A stretch of DNA of 13,656 nt, taken from Desulfobulbaceae bacterium UBA5628 (lineage in GTDB: Bacteria > Desulfobacterota > Desulfobulbia > Desulfobulbales > Desulfurivibrionaceae). The notes beneath the pieces were generated by a model, which saw only the letters and a program-made list of their open reading frames with translations, did not search any database and had not been told where the DNA came from. The stretch is taken from positions 1-13,656 of the forward strand of contig DIKC01000105.1 in NCBI GenBank assembly GCA_002421565.1, read 5' to 3'. This document shows, piece by piece, positions 7,535 through 13,656 of this stretch. The translations under genes and the position numbers were made by a program. Position 1 is the first letter of the stretch; every line of letters starts with the position of its first letter.

Positions 7535-7572
7535 TTGCGTTATTCCTCGCGCTTAAAAGCGTTGATCATCTA

Positions 7573-7875
7573 TTACAGTTGCATCCGCATTACTTCCTGG
7601 TAGGCGTCCAGGGCTTTCTGCTGCACCTTGGTCATCAGCCGGAAGGAAATACTCGATTTTTCAAGCGCGATCATGGTTTCGTGGATATTGGCGTGCTGGC
7701 CGCTAACCAGGCCGGCGGCCAGGGAATCGGCCTCCACCCGATGCTGATCGTAGGTGGCAAGCGCCCCCCGCAAAACCTCGCCGAACCCGGAAACCACATC
7801 TCTGCTCTTGCCTGCGCCCTGCCCGGCCTGATTAATACCGGCCGGCGCCACCGGCTGTAAATTGATTCCCTGCAT
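7573..7875 (-). CDS. fliE: Flagellar hook-basal body protein FliE
   Basis: This 100-residue protein matches FliE, the small exported subunit that joins the MS ring to the proximal rod. The variable N-terminus is followed by the conserved half, with a NIHETMIALEKSSISFRLM segment and the C-terminal run KALDAYQEVMRMQL, both typical of the family. As expected for an export substrate that is not cleaved, it has no signal peptide. The ribosome site GGGAGGAA precedes the ATG. It sits between flgC and fliF in the classical order. A 38-bp gap to fliF and a 52-bp gap from flgC hold only ribosome sites and no promoter that I can see. Confidence 0.96.
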   Translation of the reverse strand: MQGINLQPVAPAGINQAGQGAGKSRDVVSGFGEVLRGALATYDQHRVEADSLAAGLVSGQHANIHETMIALEKSSISFRLMTKVQQKALDAYQEVMRMQL

Positions 7876-7927
7876 GACTTATTCCTCCCTATAATAACCG
7901 CGACTGTCGATTTTTTGACTATCTTTT

Positions 7928-8362
7928 TTAACGACTGATGTCAAGGGCCTTGGCCGCCATGTCCTTAACCGCGTCCAGGGCGGTGACATTGGCTTCGTAG
8001 GAGCGGCGGGCGCTCATCATGTCCACCATCTGCTCGGCCACGTTGACGTTGGGCATCTTGACGATCCCGTTGGGGTCGGCGTCGGGATGGGAGGGATCGT
8101 AAACCTCCCGGAAAGGAGCCTTGTCCTCCACCACCTCCGCCACCTCCACTTGCCGCAGCCGCGAATTGGAGGCCTCAAGGGCGTTACGGAAGCCTTTATC
8201 CAGAGGCTTGGCGGCAAAGACCACCGATTTGGCCCGGTAGGGACCGCCTTCCATGGTGCGGGTGGTATTGGCGTTGGCCAGGTTCATGGCCGCGACGTTC
8301 AAACGGGCGCGTTCGGCCTTGAGGCCGGAACCGCTGATCTGCATGGCGGTAAGGATATCCAT
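7928..8362 (-). CDS. flgC: Flagellar proximal rod protein FlgC
   Basis: FlgC is one of the rod subunits secreted through the flagellar export gate. The 144-residue sequence opens MDILTAMQISGSGLKAERAR, with the conserved NVAAMNLANANTT segment (rod-family N-A-N motif). It ends with VNVAEQMVDMMSARRSYEANV, the C-terminal helix motif shared by rod and hook proteins. Length is normal and no signal peptide is present. The gene starts 2 bp after flgB, with AAGGAGG inside the last codons of flgB serving as its ribosome site, so flgB and flgC are tightly coupled. Confidence 0.97.
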   Translation of the reverse strand: MDILTAMQISGSGLKAERARLNVAAMNLANANTTRTMEGGPYRAKSVVFAAKPLDKGFRNALEASNSRLRQVEVAEVVEDKAPFREVYDPSHPDADPNGIVKMPNVNVAEQMVDMMSARRSYEANVTALDAVKDMAAKALDISR

Positions 8363-8364
8363 GA

Positions 8365-8751
8365 TTATTTGCCTCCTTCATCGATGGCGTATTTAAGGCC
8401 TTCAAATTTCTTGCCGATCAGGCGGGTGGCGATCTGGTACATGAGTTGGTTTTCCGACAGTTTCAGCATCTCTTCATCGATATCCACCGGCCGCGCCTCG
8501 CCGCTGAACTCCCGGCTGTCGGCGCTGGCCACCGGGTCCAGGGCGATGTGGCGGGAATTGGTGCGGGCCAGTTCGCCCTGGCCGCTCACCACCCGCTGCA
8601 TCACCTTGGCAAAGGGAATCTCCTGGACCGTATAGCCCGGAGTCTCCATGTTGGCGATGTTGGACTGGATCAGCCCCTGCCGCTTGCCCCGCAGATCCAG
8701 GGCCTGCCGCATGACTTCAATGTTGCCGCCGAAGAGTTTGTTGATCGGCAT
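8365..8751 (-). CDS. flgB: Flagellar proximal rod protein FlgB
   Basis: This 128-residue protein has the FlgB pattern: an N-terminal helix, then QSNIANMETPGYTVQEIPF, equivalent to the N-I-A-N-x-x-T-P-G-Y rod motif, and a C-terminal SENQLMYQIATRLIGKKFEGL helix. It is the most proximal rod subunit, exported through the flagellar secretion gate. It is the first gene of the basal-body operon. AGGAGG (8759-8764) lies 7 nt before the ATG, and a sigma-54 promoter lies further upstream. All downstream genes to the MotE-like gene follow with short gaps or overlaps and likely share its transcript. Confidence 0.97.
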   Translation of the reverse strand: MPINKLFGGNIEVMRQALDLRGKRQGLIQSNIANMETPGYTVQEIPFAKVMQRVVSGQGELARTNSRHIALDPVASADSREFSGEARPVDIDEEMLKLSENQLMYQIATRLIGKKFEGLKYAIDEGGK

Positions 8752-8758
8752 CGGTTCA

Positions 8759-8764
8759 CCTCCT
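8759..8764 (-). promoter_or_regulatory. Strong ribosome binding site of flgB
   Basis: On the minus strand AGGAGG, continuing into TGA, lies 7 nt upstream of the flgB ATG. It is a near-perfect anti-16S match and fixes the start of flgB at 8751. Confidence 0.85.
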
Positions 8765-8808
8765 GCTGGTCGTTGCCATACCGGATTAAGCTCTTGGCCG
8801 ATATTTTA

Positions 8809-8825
8809 TGCAAACAAGATGCCAA
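8809..8825 (-). promoter_or_regulatory. Sigma-54 (-24/-12) promoter of the flgB operon
   Basis: The minus strand reads TTGGCATCTTGTTTGCA. The TTGGCA and TTGCA blocks match the RpoN consensus, with the required 10 nt between GG and GC. Two bases differ from the ideal CACG (CATC). The expected start is near 8798, giving a leader of about 47 nt to flgB. It lies in the 108-bp gap between the response-regulator gene and flgB. Three GGYGATT heptamers lie just upstream of or against its -24 box. Confidence 0.87.
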
Positions 8826-8853
8826 TCACCGCGCAATCGCCAAAATAATCGCC
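8824..8853 (-). repeat. Three helically spaced GGYGATT direct repeats next to the flgB promoter
   Basis: On the minus strand the heptamer GGCGATT occurs at 8847-8853 and 8835-8841, and a variant GGTGATT at 8824-8830. Successive copies are 12 and 11 bp apart, about one helical turn. The last copy touches the -24 box. They could be binding sites for an activator, but seven-base matches in a GC-rich genome can arise by chance, and no matching set lies upstream of fliK. Confidence 0.4.
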
Positions 8854-8859
8854 GACTAT

Positions 8860-10305
8860 TTACAGGGTTGCCCCTTGGTTGCGATATTCATTGAGTTTGT
8901 TGCGCAGGGTGCGGACGCTGATTCCCAGGATTTTGGCGGCATGGGTCCGGTTATGCTCGGTGCGCTGAAGGGCCTGGATGATCATCCGCCGCTCCACTTC
9001 CCGCAAGCTCTGGGAGGCAAACTCCACCGGTATTTCTTCCCCGGCCGGGGCTGTTTCCGGCTCGGCCGGCAAGTCGGCCGCCGGGGACGCCTCACTCTCC
9101 GCCGGAACTTCGGCCGGCAACTCCTCCTCCCAGAAATCCCAGGGTTCCAACTCCCGGCCGGTACTGAGCAGCACCGCCCGCTCCATCATGTTTTCCAGTT
9201 CCCGGACGTTGCCCGGCCACTCGTATTCGCTGAACCGGCGGCGGGTGCGGGCGGACAGCTCCTTGCGCGGCCGTTTGTAACGATCGGCGTGTTTGTCGGC
9301 AAAAAAGCGGGCCAGGAGAAGAATATCCTCGGGCCGTTCCCGCAGGGCGGGCAAACGAATCGGGATCACGTTCAAACGATAAAAAAGATCCTGGCGGAAA
9401 CCGCCGTCCCGCACCGCCTCGGCCAGATCACGGTTGGTGGTGGCCAGCACATGAACGTCGATCTTGACCGGCTCCCGGCCGCCGAGCCGGTCAACCTCTT
9501 CCTCCTGGAGCACCCGCAACAGCTTGGCCTGCAAGTGGAGAGGGATTTCGCCGATTTCATCGAGGAGCAGGGTGCCGCCGCTGGCCAACTCAAACTTGCC
9601 CTTCTTGGCCACCACCGCCCCGGTGAAGGCCCCTTTCTCGTGGCCAAAGAGTTCGCTTTCCAACAATCCTTCCGGAAGGGCGGCGCAGTTTAAGGCCACA
9701 AAAGGGCCGTGGCAACGCTCGCCGACCTGATGGATGTAACGGGCCAGTACCTCCTTGCCGGTGCCTGACTCGCCCAGAATCAGAACCGTGGCTTTGCTGG
9801 AGGCCACTGCCTTGGCCCGTTCCAGGAGGCGCAAAAAATTGGGGTTTTTCCCGATCACCGGCCGTTCAACGCCGGAGCCGACCTCCCGGTTGAGCGGCGC
9901 CGCCACCACCGCCGGAGCGGCCGGCAAACGACGACCGGCGGCAAAGACCTTTTTCACCGTCTCCTCGATCACCTCAACCGGAAAGGGTTTGATGATATAA
10001 TCAACCGCCCCCCGCTTCATCGCCTCCACCGCGGTTTCCACCGTGGCGTAACCGGTGATTACCACCACCGGCAAATCCGGCTGCTCGGCCCGAATCCGGC
10101 CCAGCAGTTCGATCCCGTCCATTTCCGGCATCTTGATATCGGTCACCACCAGATCCGGCGGATTGGCCGCGATCTTCTCCAAGGCCATGCGGCCGTTTTC
10201 CGCCACCGCCACTTCATGCCCCAGGCGCTGCAACGCCTCGTAGAGGGCGATCCGCATGTTCTGCTCGTCATCCACCACCAATATTTTCCGGCCCGGCTCA
10301 CGCAT
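8860..10305 (-). CDS. NtrC-type sigma-54 response regulator, FlrC-like flagellar activator
   Basis: This 481-residue protein has three domains. The receiver domain (1-120) has the acidic pair D12/D13, phosphoacceptor D56 in TDIKMPEMDG, T84 and K106, all intact. The AAA+ domain has Walker A GESGTGKE at 178-185 and the sigma-54 contact loop GAFTGA at 225-230. A C-terminal Fis-type helix-turn-helix ends with HAAKILGISVRTLRNKLNEY. A linker rich in Ala, Glu and Pro (about 395-425) precedes the DNA-binding part. In FlrBC/FleSR systems such a regulator activates sigma-54 promoters of basal-body and hook genes, and two such promoters lie downstream in this window. I chose the ATG at 10305 because AGGGG lies 6 nt upstream; an in-frame TTG at 10308 would be only 3 nt from that site. 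It follows the kinase gene by 9 bp and is probably co-transcribed with it. Confidence 0.93.
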   Translation of the reverse strand: MREPGRKILVVDDEQNMRIALYEALQRLGHEVAVAENGRMALEKIAANPPDLVVTDIKMPEMDGIELLGRIRAEQPDLPVVVITGYATVETAVEAMKRGAVDYIIKPFPVEVIEETVKKVFAAGRRLPAAPAVVAAPLNREVGSGVERPVIGKNPNFLRLLERAKAVASSKATVLILGESGTGKEVLARYIHQVGERCHGPFVALNCAALPEGLLESELFGHEKGAFTGAVVAKKGKFELASGGTLLLDEIGEIPLHLQAKLLRVLQEEEVDRLGGREPVKIDVHVLATTNRDLAEAVRDGGFRQDLFYRLNVIPIRLPALRERPEDILLLARFFADKHADRYKRPRKELSARTRRRFSEYEWPGNVRELENMMERAVLLSTGRELEPWDFWEEELPAEVPAESEASPAADLPAEPETAPAGEEIPVEFASQSLREVERRMIIQALQRTEHNRTHAAKILGISVRTLRNKLNEYRNQGATL

Positions 10306-10314
10306 CAAAAACCC

Positions 10315-11412
10315 CTATTCACGAAATAACGCCGCATACGGCAAAAATACGCTGAAAACCGAGCCCCGGCCGCCCGGCCCCCGATCCACCCGGATCAAAC
10401 CCTGATGGGATTCGACAATATGATGGACAATGGCCAGCCCCAGCCCCTTGCCCCGCTCCTTGGTGGTATAAAAAGGGTCAAAAATCCGCCCCCGCGCTTC
10501 CGGAGCAATCCCCCGGCCCTGGTCGACCCACTTGATCTCCAGCATCGCCGGGCCATCCTTGCCGGCCGGCAGGGTGCGGCTGCTCAGTTCGATCTCGCCT
10601 GCCTGTTCCATGCTTTCCAGGGCATTCATCCCCAAATTGAGCATCAGTTGATGGAGCAAGGCCGGATCGCCGCTGATCTCCTCGCCCTGGTGCTGATAAG
10701 CGGGGATGAAGGTCACTCCCTTTTCCTCTCCCAGGGGGGCAAGGGCGGCCAAGACCCCCTCCAGCCAAGGCCGAATCGCCACCTGCTCCCGCACCGGCCG
10801 GGGCTGGTCGGCAAAGGTAAGGGCATTGTCCAGCAGATGATTGATGGTACGGATCGCGGCCAGCATCCGGGAGGTGATCCGCTGATAATCGGGGTCATCG
10901 CCCAGGTCACGGCGGAGCATGGAGACATAAAGCTCCAGGCCGCCCAGGGGATTACGTAACTCCTGGCTCAAATAGACCGTCATCTCCTGGATGGCGGCAA
11001 AGCGTTGCCGCCTTTCCTGATGGGCCTCGATCATCGCCGGGTAGGTCACGTCCTCCAGTAAGAGAAAAAAACCGTCCACCGCCAGAAAAGGGCTTTTCAA
11101 CTCGTTGCGCGACAGGAGAAAATAACGGCTTTCGCCGTCGGCCGTTGGCCGCTCCACCAGCATCTTGCCTCCGGGCTGGCGGAGGGGGGCGGCCTCATCC
11201 CCGGCCAGTTGCAGGGCGCGGGCGAGGATTTCCCAGCAGGAACGGCCTTGAATCGCGGAGCCGGCCAGCCCCAGCATCGCGCCGGCCTGCTGATTGGCGG
11301 CCAACAGCAGGCCCTGGCGGTCGGCCAACAGCAAGCCGCCGGGAATGCTCTCCAGCATGGCGAAAAAAAACTCTCGAATCTGGTCGGCCTGGTCAAAGGC
11401 AAGGGTGCTCAT
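10315..11412 (-). CDS. FlrB-like soluble sensor kinase lacking the H-box histidine
   Basis: This 365-residue protein has no membrane segment. A PAS-like sensor region (about 12-120, IPGGLLLADRQGLLLAANQQA) precedes a HisKA-type helical region and an HATPase domain. The ATP-binding boxes are complete: N-box with N259 and N263, G1 DQGRGI (297-302), F-box FDPFYTTK (311-318), and G2 GKGLGL (321-326). The H-box reads YLSQELRNPLGG. Where the family has H-E-x-R-N-P, residue 150 is Gln (codon CAG, 10963-10965), while E151 and N154 remain. Autophosphorylation on the usual residue is therefore not possible as sequenced; phosphatase-only or scaffold activity is conceivable. It lies 7 bp after the TPR gene stop, with no clear ribosome site, and 9 bp before the regulator gene. 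In FlrB/FleS systems the partner is FlrC/FleR. The alternative is a sequencing or assembly error of one base (CAC or CAT to CAG). Confidence 0.9.
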   Translation of the reverse strand: MSTLAFDQADQIREFFFAMLESIPGGLLLADRQGLLLAANQQAGAMLGLAGSAIQGRSCWEILARALQLAGDEAAPLRQPGGKMLVERPTADGESRYFLLSRNELKSPFLAVDGFFLLLEDVTYPAMIEAHQERRQRFAAIQEMTVYLSQELRNPLGGLELYVSMLRRDLGDDPDYQRITSRMLAAIRTINHLLDNALTFADQPRPVREQVAIRPWLEGVLAALAPLGEEKGVTFIPAYQHQGEEISGDPALLHQLMLNLGMNALESMEQAGEIELSSRTLPAGKDGPAMLEIKWVDQGRGIAPEARGRIFDPFYTTKERGKGLGLAIVHHIVESHQGLIRVDRGPGGRGSVFSVFLPYAALFRE

Positions 11413-11419
11413 ATTTTAT

Positions 11420-13462
11420 TCACGAAGGCTCGAAAAGGGTTCTGATGCCCCCCAGCACCTGCCCGATATCAAGCAGATTAAGCTGTTGGGTCGCCATTTG
11501 GGTTGCCAGACGATCAGGACCGGCCACCGCCCGGCCGAGATGGGCGCGGGCCTTATCCATTTCCCCCTGCCGGGCCAAGAGAACCCCCAGCTGAAGGTTG
11601 GCCGCCTGGGCCGCTTCCCCTTCGGCCGGCATCTCCGGTTCGACGGCCAGACGATAGGCGGCGATTGCCTCAACATTCATGGTGTTGCGGCGGAGAAAAT
11701 CCCCGGCCCGCCGGGCCAATAGCTGCAACTCGGCCGGGGGCAGCCAGGCTTCCTGCCGGTAATGGCTGAGGGCCGGCAGCAATTCCTGGCCCGATCCGGC
11801 CGCCAGCAAGGCGCGCAGGTGGGCTTGGGCATACTCCCCCCGGTAGTCGGCGGCCGGGGCCGGGGCGCTCATCGCCCGGCGGAAAAAAACCAGGGCCGCC
11901 TCGGGCTGCTTTTGGGTCTGGTGCAGGCGGCCGCTCAGGTAAAGGGCCTCGCCGAGCCGGGGGGAATCGGCATAGATTTTACGGAGATGGGCGAGCAGCC
12001 GTTCGGCGGCCTCGAAATCGCCCATCTCCAGGTAGAGTCTGGCCCGCCGGACATAGATGGCGTCCCGGTCGTTCTCGGTAAGGACATCGGCCAGGGCGCG
12101 GTAATAGAGGACGGCGGCCTGTTCGTGCAGAGCCAGGGCCTCAAAGGCGCGGCCGATCAGATAACGCAGTCTGCCCTGGCGGTAAGCCAGCACCTTGGGA
12201 TGTTCGGTCTGATAAAGCTGATAAATCCGTTCGTATTCGCCCTGCTTGAGCAGTTCTTCCACCAGATAGAGAAGCAGTTCGCCGGTTCGCTGGGCCTCCG
12301 CTTCAGTTTCTTGGCCGGGCTTGGCATGACGCACGAACTCGCGGGCGATCTCCAGGGTTCGTTCCTGATCACCACGGGCCTGATAGCGTCGGAGCAAGGC
12401 GTAACGGGTATCTTGGGCGATCGGCTCCAGCCGGTAATTATCAATCACCGCCAGATAGGGCAGGTCACCGGCCGGATCCTTGGGGTCCCGCCGCGAACGC
12501 CATTTTTCCTGGGGCTGGGCGGGATCATCCTGAAACTGGGCCTGACGGAAACGGGCCAGCACCACCGACCGCTCGTCCGGCCGCCCTTCCTGAACCGCCT
12601 GACCGTAAAAACGCTGGGCCGCCTCCTGCTCGCCTTGGCGGTAATGACTCTCGCCGATTTCAAACAGGGCCTCGGTCCGCCGGGCCGAAATCGGCGCCAG
12701 ATTGATGAAATGCAAAAATTTACCTCGGCCCTCCTCTTCACGCCCCAGCCGGATATAGGCCAGCCCCAGCCGGAAAAGCACCTCCGGCACGGCCAGATGA
12801 TAACGGGGGGCCGCGATCATGATCTGCTCCAGGGTGGAGAGGGCCTGGGGGTAATCCGCTTTGCGGTCATAGGCCGCTGCCAGCCCGATCAGGGCCTTGA
12901 CCCTGAGGTTCGGGTCCGGCCCCTGGGCCAGCTTCTTGAACAGAACGACCGCCTCCTCCACCTGCCCCACCTCCAGCAGGGTGTTGGCCCGCCAGTCGCG
13001 GGCCTCGGCCACGAGCGGCGAAGCGGGATAACGTTCCTCAAAGAGACGGAAATAGGTAAGGGCCTCCCGGAAAAAGCGCATCTTAAAATGGCTGATCCCG
13101 ATCTCGAGATAGGCGAGGTCGCTGTGGGGTGAGTCTGGGTATTCGCCATGATAGCGGCGAAAAAGATCGCGAACCGGAGCCCAGTCCGGTTTATCGGCCT
13201 GCTCGGCGGCCTGTTTGCGGAAATTGGCCGCCCGCCACAAGGCCTCTTCCGCCTGCCCGGCCTTGGGGAATTCCCGGTTGAGCCGCGCAAAAAAAACAGC
13301 CGCCGTGGCCGGATCCTCCTGTTCGGCCGCCGCCATCGCCTTTTCCCACAAAATTTCCGGGGTCACCGGTGGCGGCTCCTGCCGGCTCAAAGCCGGCCCG
13401 GCCGACAACCAGAAAAGGCCGGCCAACATCAGCAAAAAGGGGGCGATCGCGGGCCGTCTCAT
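11420..13462 (-). CDS. Exported tetratricopeptide-repeat protein of the flagellar cluster
   Basis: This 680-residue protein has an N-terminal signal peptide (MRRP, then a hydrophobic core, likely cleavage after ALS near residue 26). The rest is helical TPR/Sel1-like solenoid. Repeats are visible throughout, for example EALTYFRLFEERYPASPLVAE, EAVVLFKKLAQG, EAAQRFYGQAVQEG, QAAVLYYRALADVL and AAERLLAHLRKIYADSPRLG. The N-terminal part has YbgF/BamD-like spacing (FPKAGQAEEALWRAANF, YPDSPHSDLAYLEIG). There are no catalytic motifs, so it is probably a periplasmic protein-binding scaffold. The ATG overlaps the stop of the upstream sigma-54 activator (ATGA), so the two are coupled. Campylobacter PflA is a periplasmic TPR motor scaffold; any analogy rests only on context and fold type. 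I do not recognise a named family. Confidence 0.88.
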   Translation of the reverse strand: MRRPAIAPFLLMLAGLFWLSAGPALSRQEPPPVTPEILWEKAMAAAEQEDPATAAVFFARLNREFPKAGQAEEALWRAANFRKQAAEQADKPDWAPVRDLFRRYHGEYPDSPHSDLAYLEIGISHFKMRFFREALTYFRLFEERYPASPLVAEARDWRANTLLEVGQVEEAVVLFKKLAQGPDPNLRVKALIGLAAAYDRKADYPQALSTLEQIMIAAPRYHLAVPEVLFRLGLAYIRLGREEEGRGKFLHFINLAPISARRTEALFEIGESHYRQGEQEAAQRFYGQAVQEGRPDERSVVLARFRQAQFQDDPAQPQEKWRSRRDPKDPAGDLPYLAVIDNYRLEPIAQDTRYALLRRYQARGDQERTLEIAREFVRHAKPGQETEAEAQRTGELLLYLVEELLKQGEYERIYQLYQTEHPKVLAYRQGRLRYLIGRAFEALALHEQAAVLYYRALADVLTENDRDAIYVRRARLYLEMGDFEAAERLLAHLRKIYADSPRLGEALYLSGRLHQTQKQPEAALVFFRRAMSAPAPAADYRGEYAQAHLRALLAAGSGQELLPALSHYRQEAWLPPAELQLLARRAGDFLRRNTMNVEAIAAYRLAVEPEMPAEGEAAQAANLQLGVLLARQGEMDKARAHLGRAVAGPDRLATQMATQQLNLLDIGQVLGGIRTLFEPS

Positions 13463-13656
13463 TCGGTCAACTGATATCTTTTCATCTTTTCCAGCAGGGT
13501 GGTGCGATTGACATGGAGCAATTTGGCGGCCCGGTTCTTGACCCAGCCGGTCTGTTCCATGGCCCGCAAAATCAGGTTTTTTTCAAACTCGGCCACCACC
13601 TCGCTCAAGACCAGTCCCTCGGCCGGAATCTCCTGCCGGGCGCCGCCGCCGTTATC
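13459..13656 (-). CDS. C-terminal end of a sigma-54-dependent flagellar activator (FlrA/FleQ-like), 5' part outside window
   Basis: Only the last 65 residues are in the window. They begin DNGGGARQEIPAEG and contain a Fis-type helix-turn-helix: FEKNLILRAMEQTGWVKN, then RAAKLLHVNRTTLLEKMKR. The N-R-T-T-L-x-E-K-x-K recognition helix is typical of FlrA, FleQ and related flagellar master regulators, and differs from the S-V-R-T-L-R-N-K helix of the FlrC-like gene downstream. This suggests a distinct activator rather than a duplicate. Receiver and AAA+ domains, if present, lie beyond the right edge, so FlrA-like and FlrC-like types cannot be told apart with certainty. The TGA stop overlaps the TPR gene ATG. 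Confidence 0.85.
   Translation of the reverse strand, partial: DNGGGARQEIPAEGLVLSEVVAEFEKNLILRAMEQTGWVKNRAAKLLHVNRTTLLEKMKRYQLTE

Noticed and set aside
8446..9693. Plus-strand open frame of 415 codons
   Set aside because: It spans flgB, the flgB promoter and the regulator gene on the opposite strand, and matches no family.
10306..10308. TTG start for the response regulator
   Set aside because: The AGGGG site would be only 3 nt away; the ATG at 10305 has a 6-nt spacing.
11762..13132. Plus-strand open frame of 456 codons
   Set aside because: It is antisense to the TPR protein, which has a signal peptide and clear repeats; the plus product has none.
1..13656. CRISPR arrays, tRNA, rRNA, insertion sequences or attachment sites
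   Set aside because: I read through for spaced repeats, transposase-like products and terminal inverted repeats and saw none; nearly all of the window is conserved flagellar coding sequence.

Overview
The window is a single block of flagellar genes, every one read from the minus strand. It looks like a GC-rich Deltaproteobacterium in the broad sense, perhaps Desulfobulbales or Desulfuromonadales. That placement is inferred from three things: the ancestral order flgB-flgC-fliE-fliF-fliG-fliH-fliI-fliJ, a sigma-54/FlrBC-type regulatory pair beside it, and the protein styles. No 16S or other marker gene is present to confirm it.

In transcription order (high to low coordinates), the first block is regulatory. 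It has the C-terminal end of a sigma-54 activator with a FlrA/FleQ-like Fis helix-turn-helix (13459-13656, cut by the window edge). Next comes a 680-residue exported TPR protein (11420-13462) whose start overlaps that activator's stop as ATGA. A soluble PAS plus HATPase sensor kinase follows (10315-11412, FlrB-like), then an NtrC-type response regulator (8860-10305, FlrC-like). These genes are packed tightly enough to be one operon.

A 108-bp gap (8752-8859) holds a good sigma-54 promoter. The basal-body and export operon follows: flgB and flgC (proximal rod), fliE (MS ring-rod junction), fliF (MS ring), fliG (rotor switch), fliH, fliI and fliJ (export ATPase complex), and a MotE/YlxF-like secreted coiled-coil protein. 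A 319-bp gap (1438-1756) then carries a 26-bp inverted repeat directly after the MotE-like stop, a second smaller hairpin, and a consensus-perfect sigma-54 promoter. That promoter faces a GTG-started gene running off the left edge, most likely fliK (hook-length control).

The logic fits a class-III-style circuit. The kinase and regulator pair would activate sigma-54 promoters, and two such promoters lie in the window, one before flgB and one before the fliK-like gene. The main surprise is that the kinase has Gln (residue 150) where the phosphoacceptor His of the H-box belongs, although its ATP-binding boxes and the E-x-x-N part of the motif are intact. The regulator's receiver domain is complete. 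I saw no mobile elements, CRISPR arrays, tRNAs or rRNAs. Apart from the kinase and some regulatory details, this is an ordinary flagellar cluster rather than an undescribed system.
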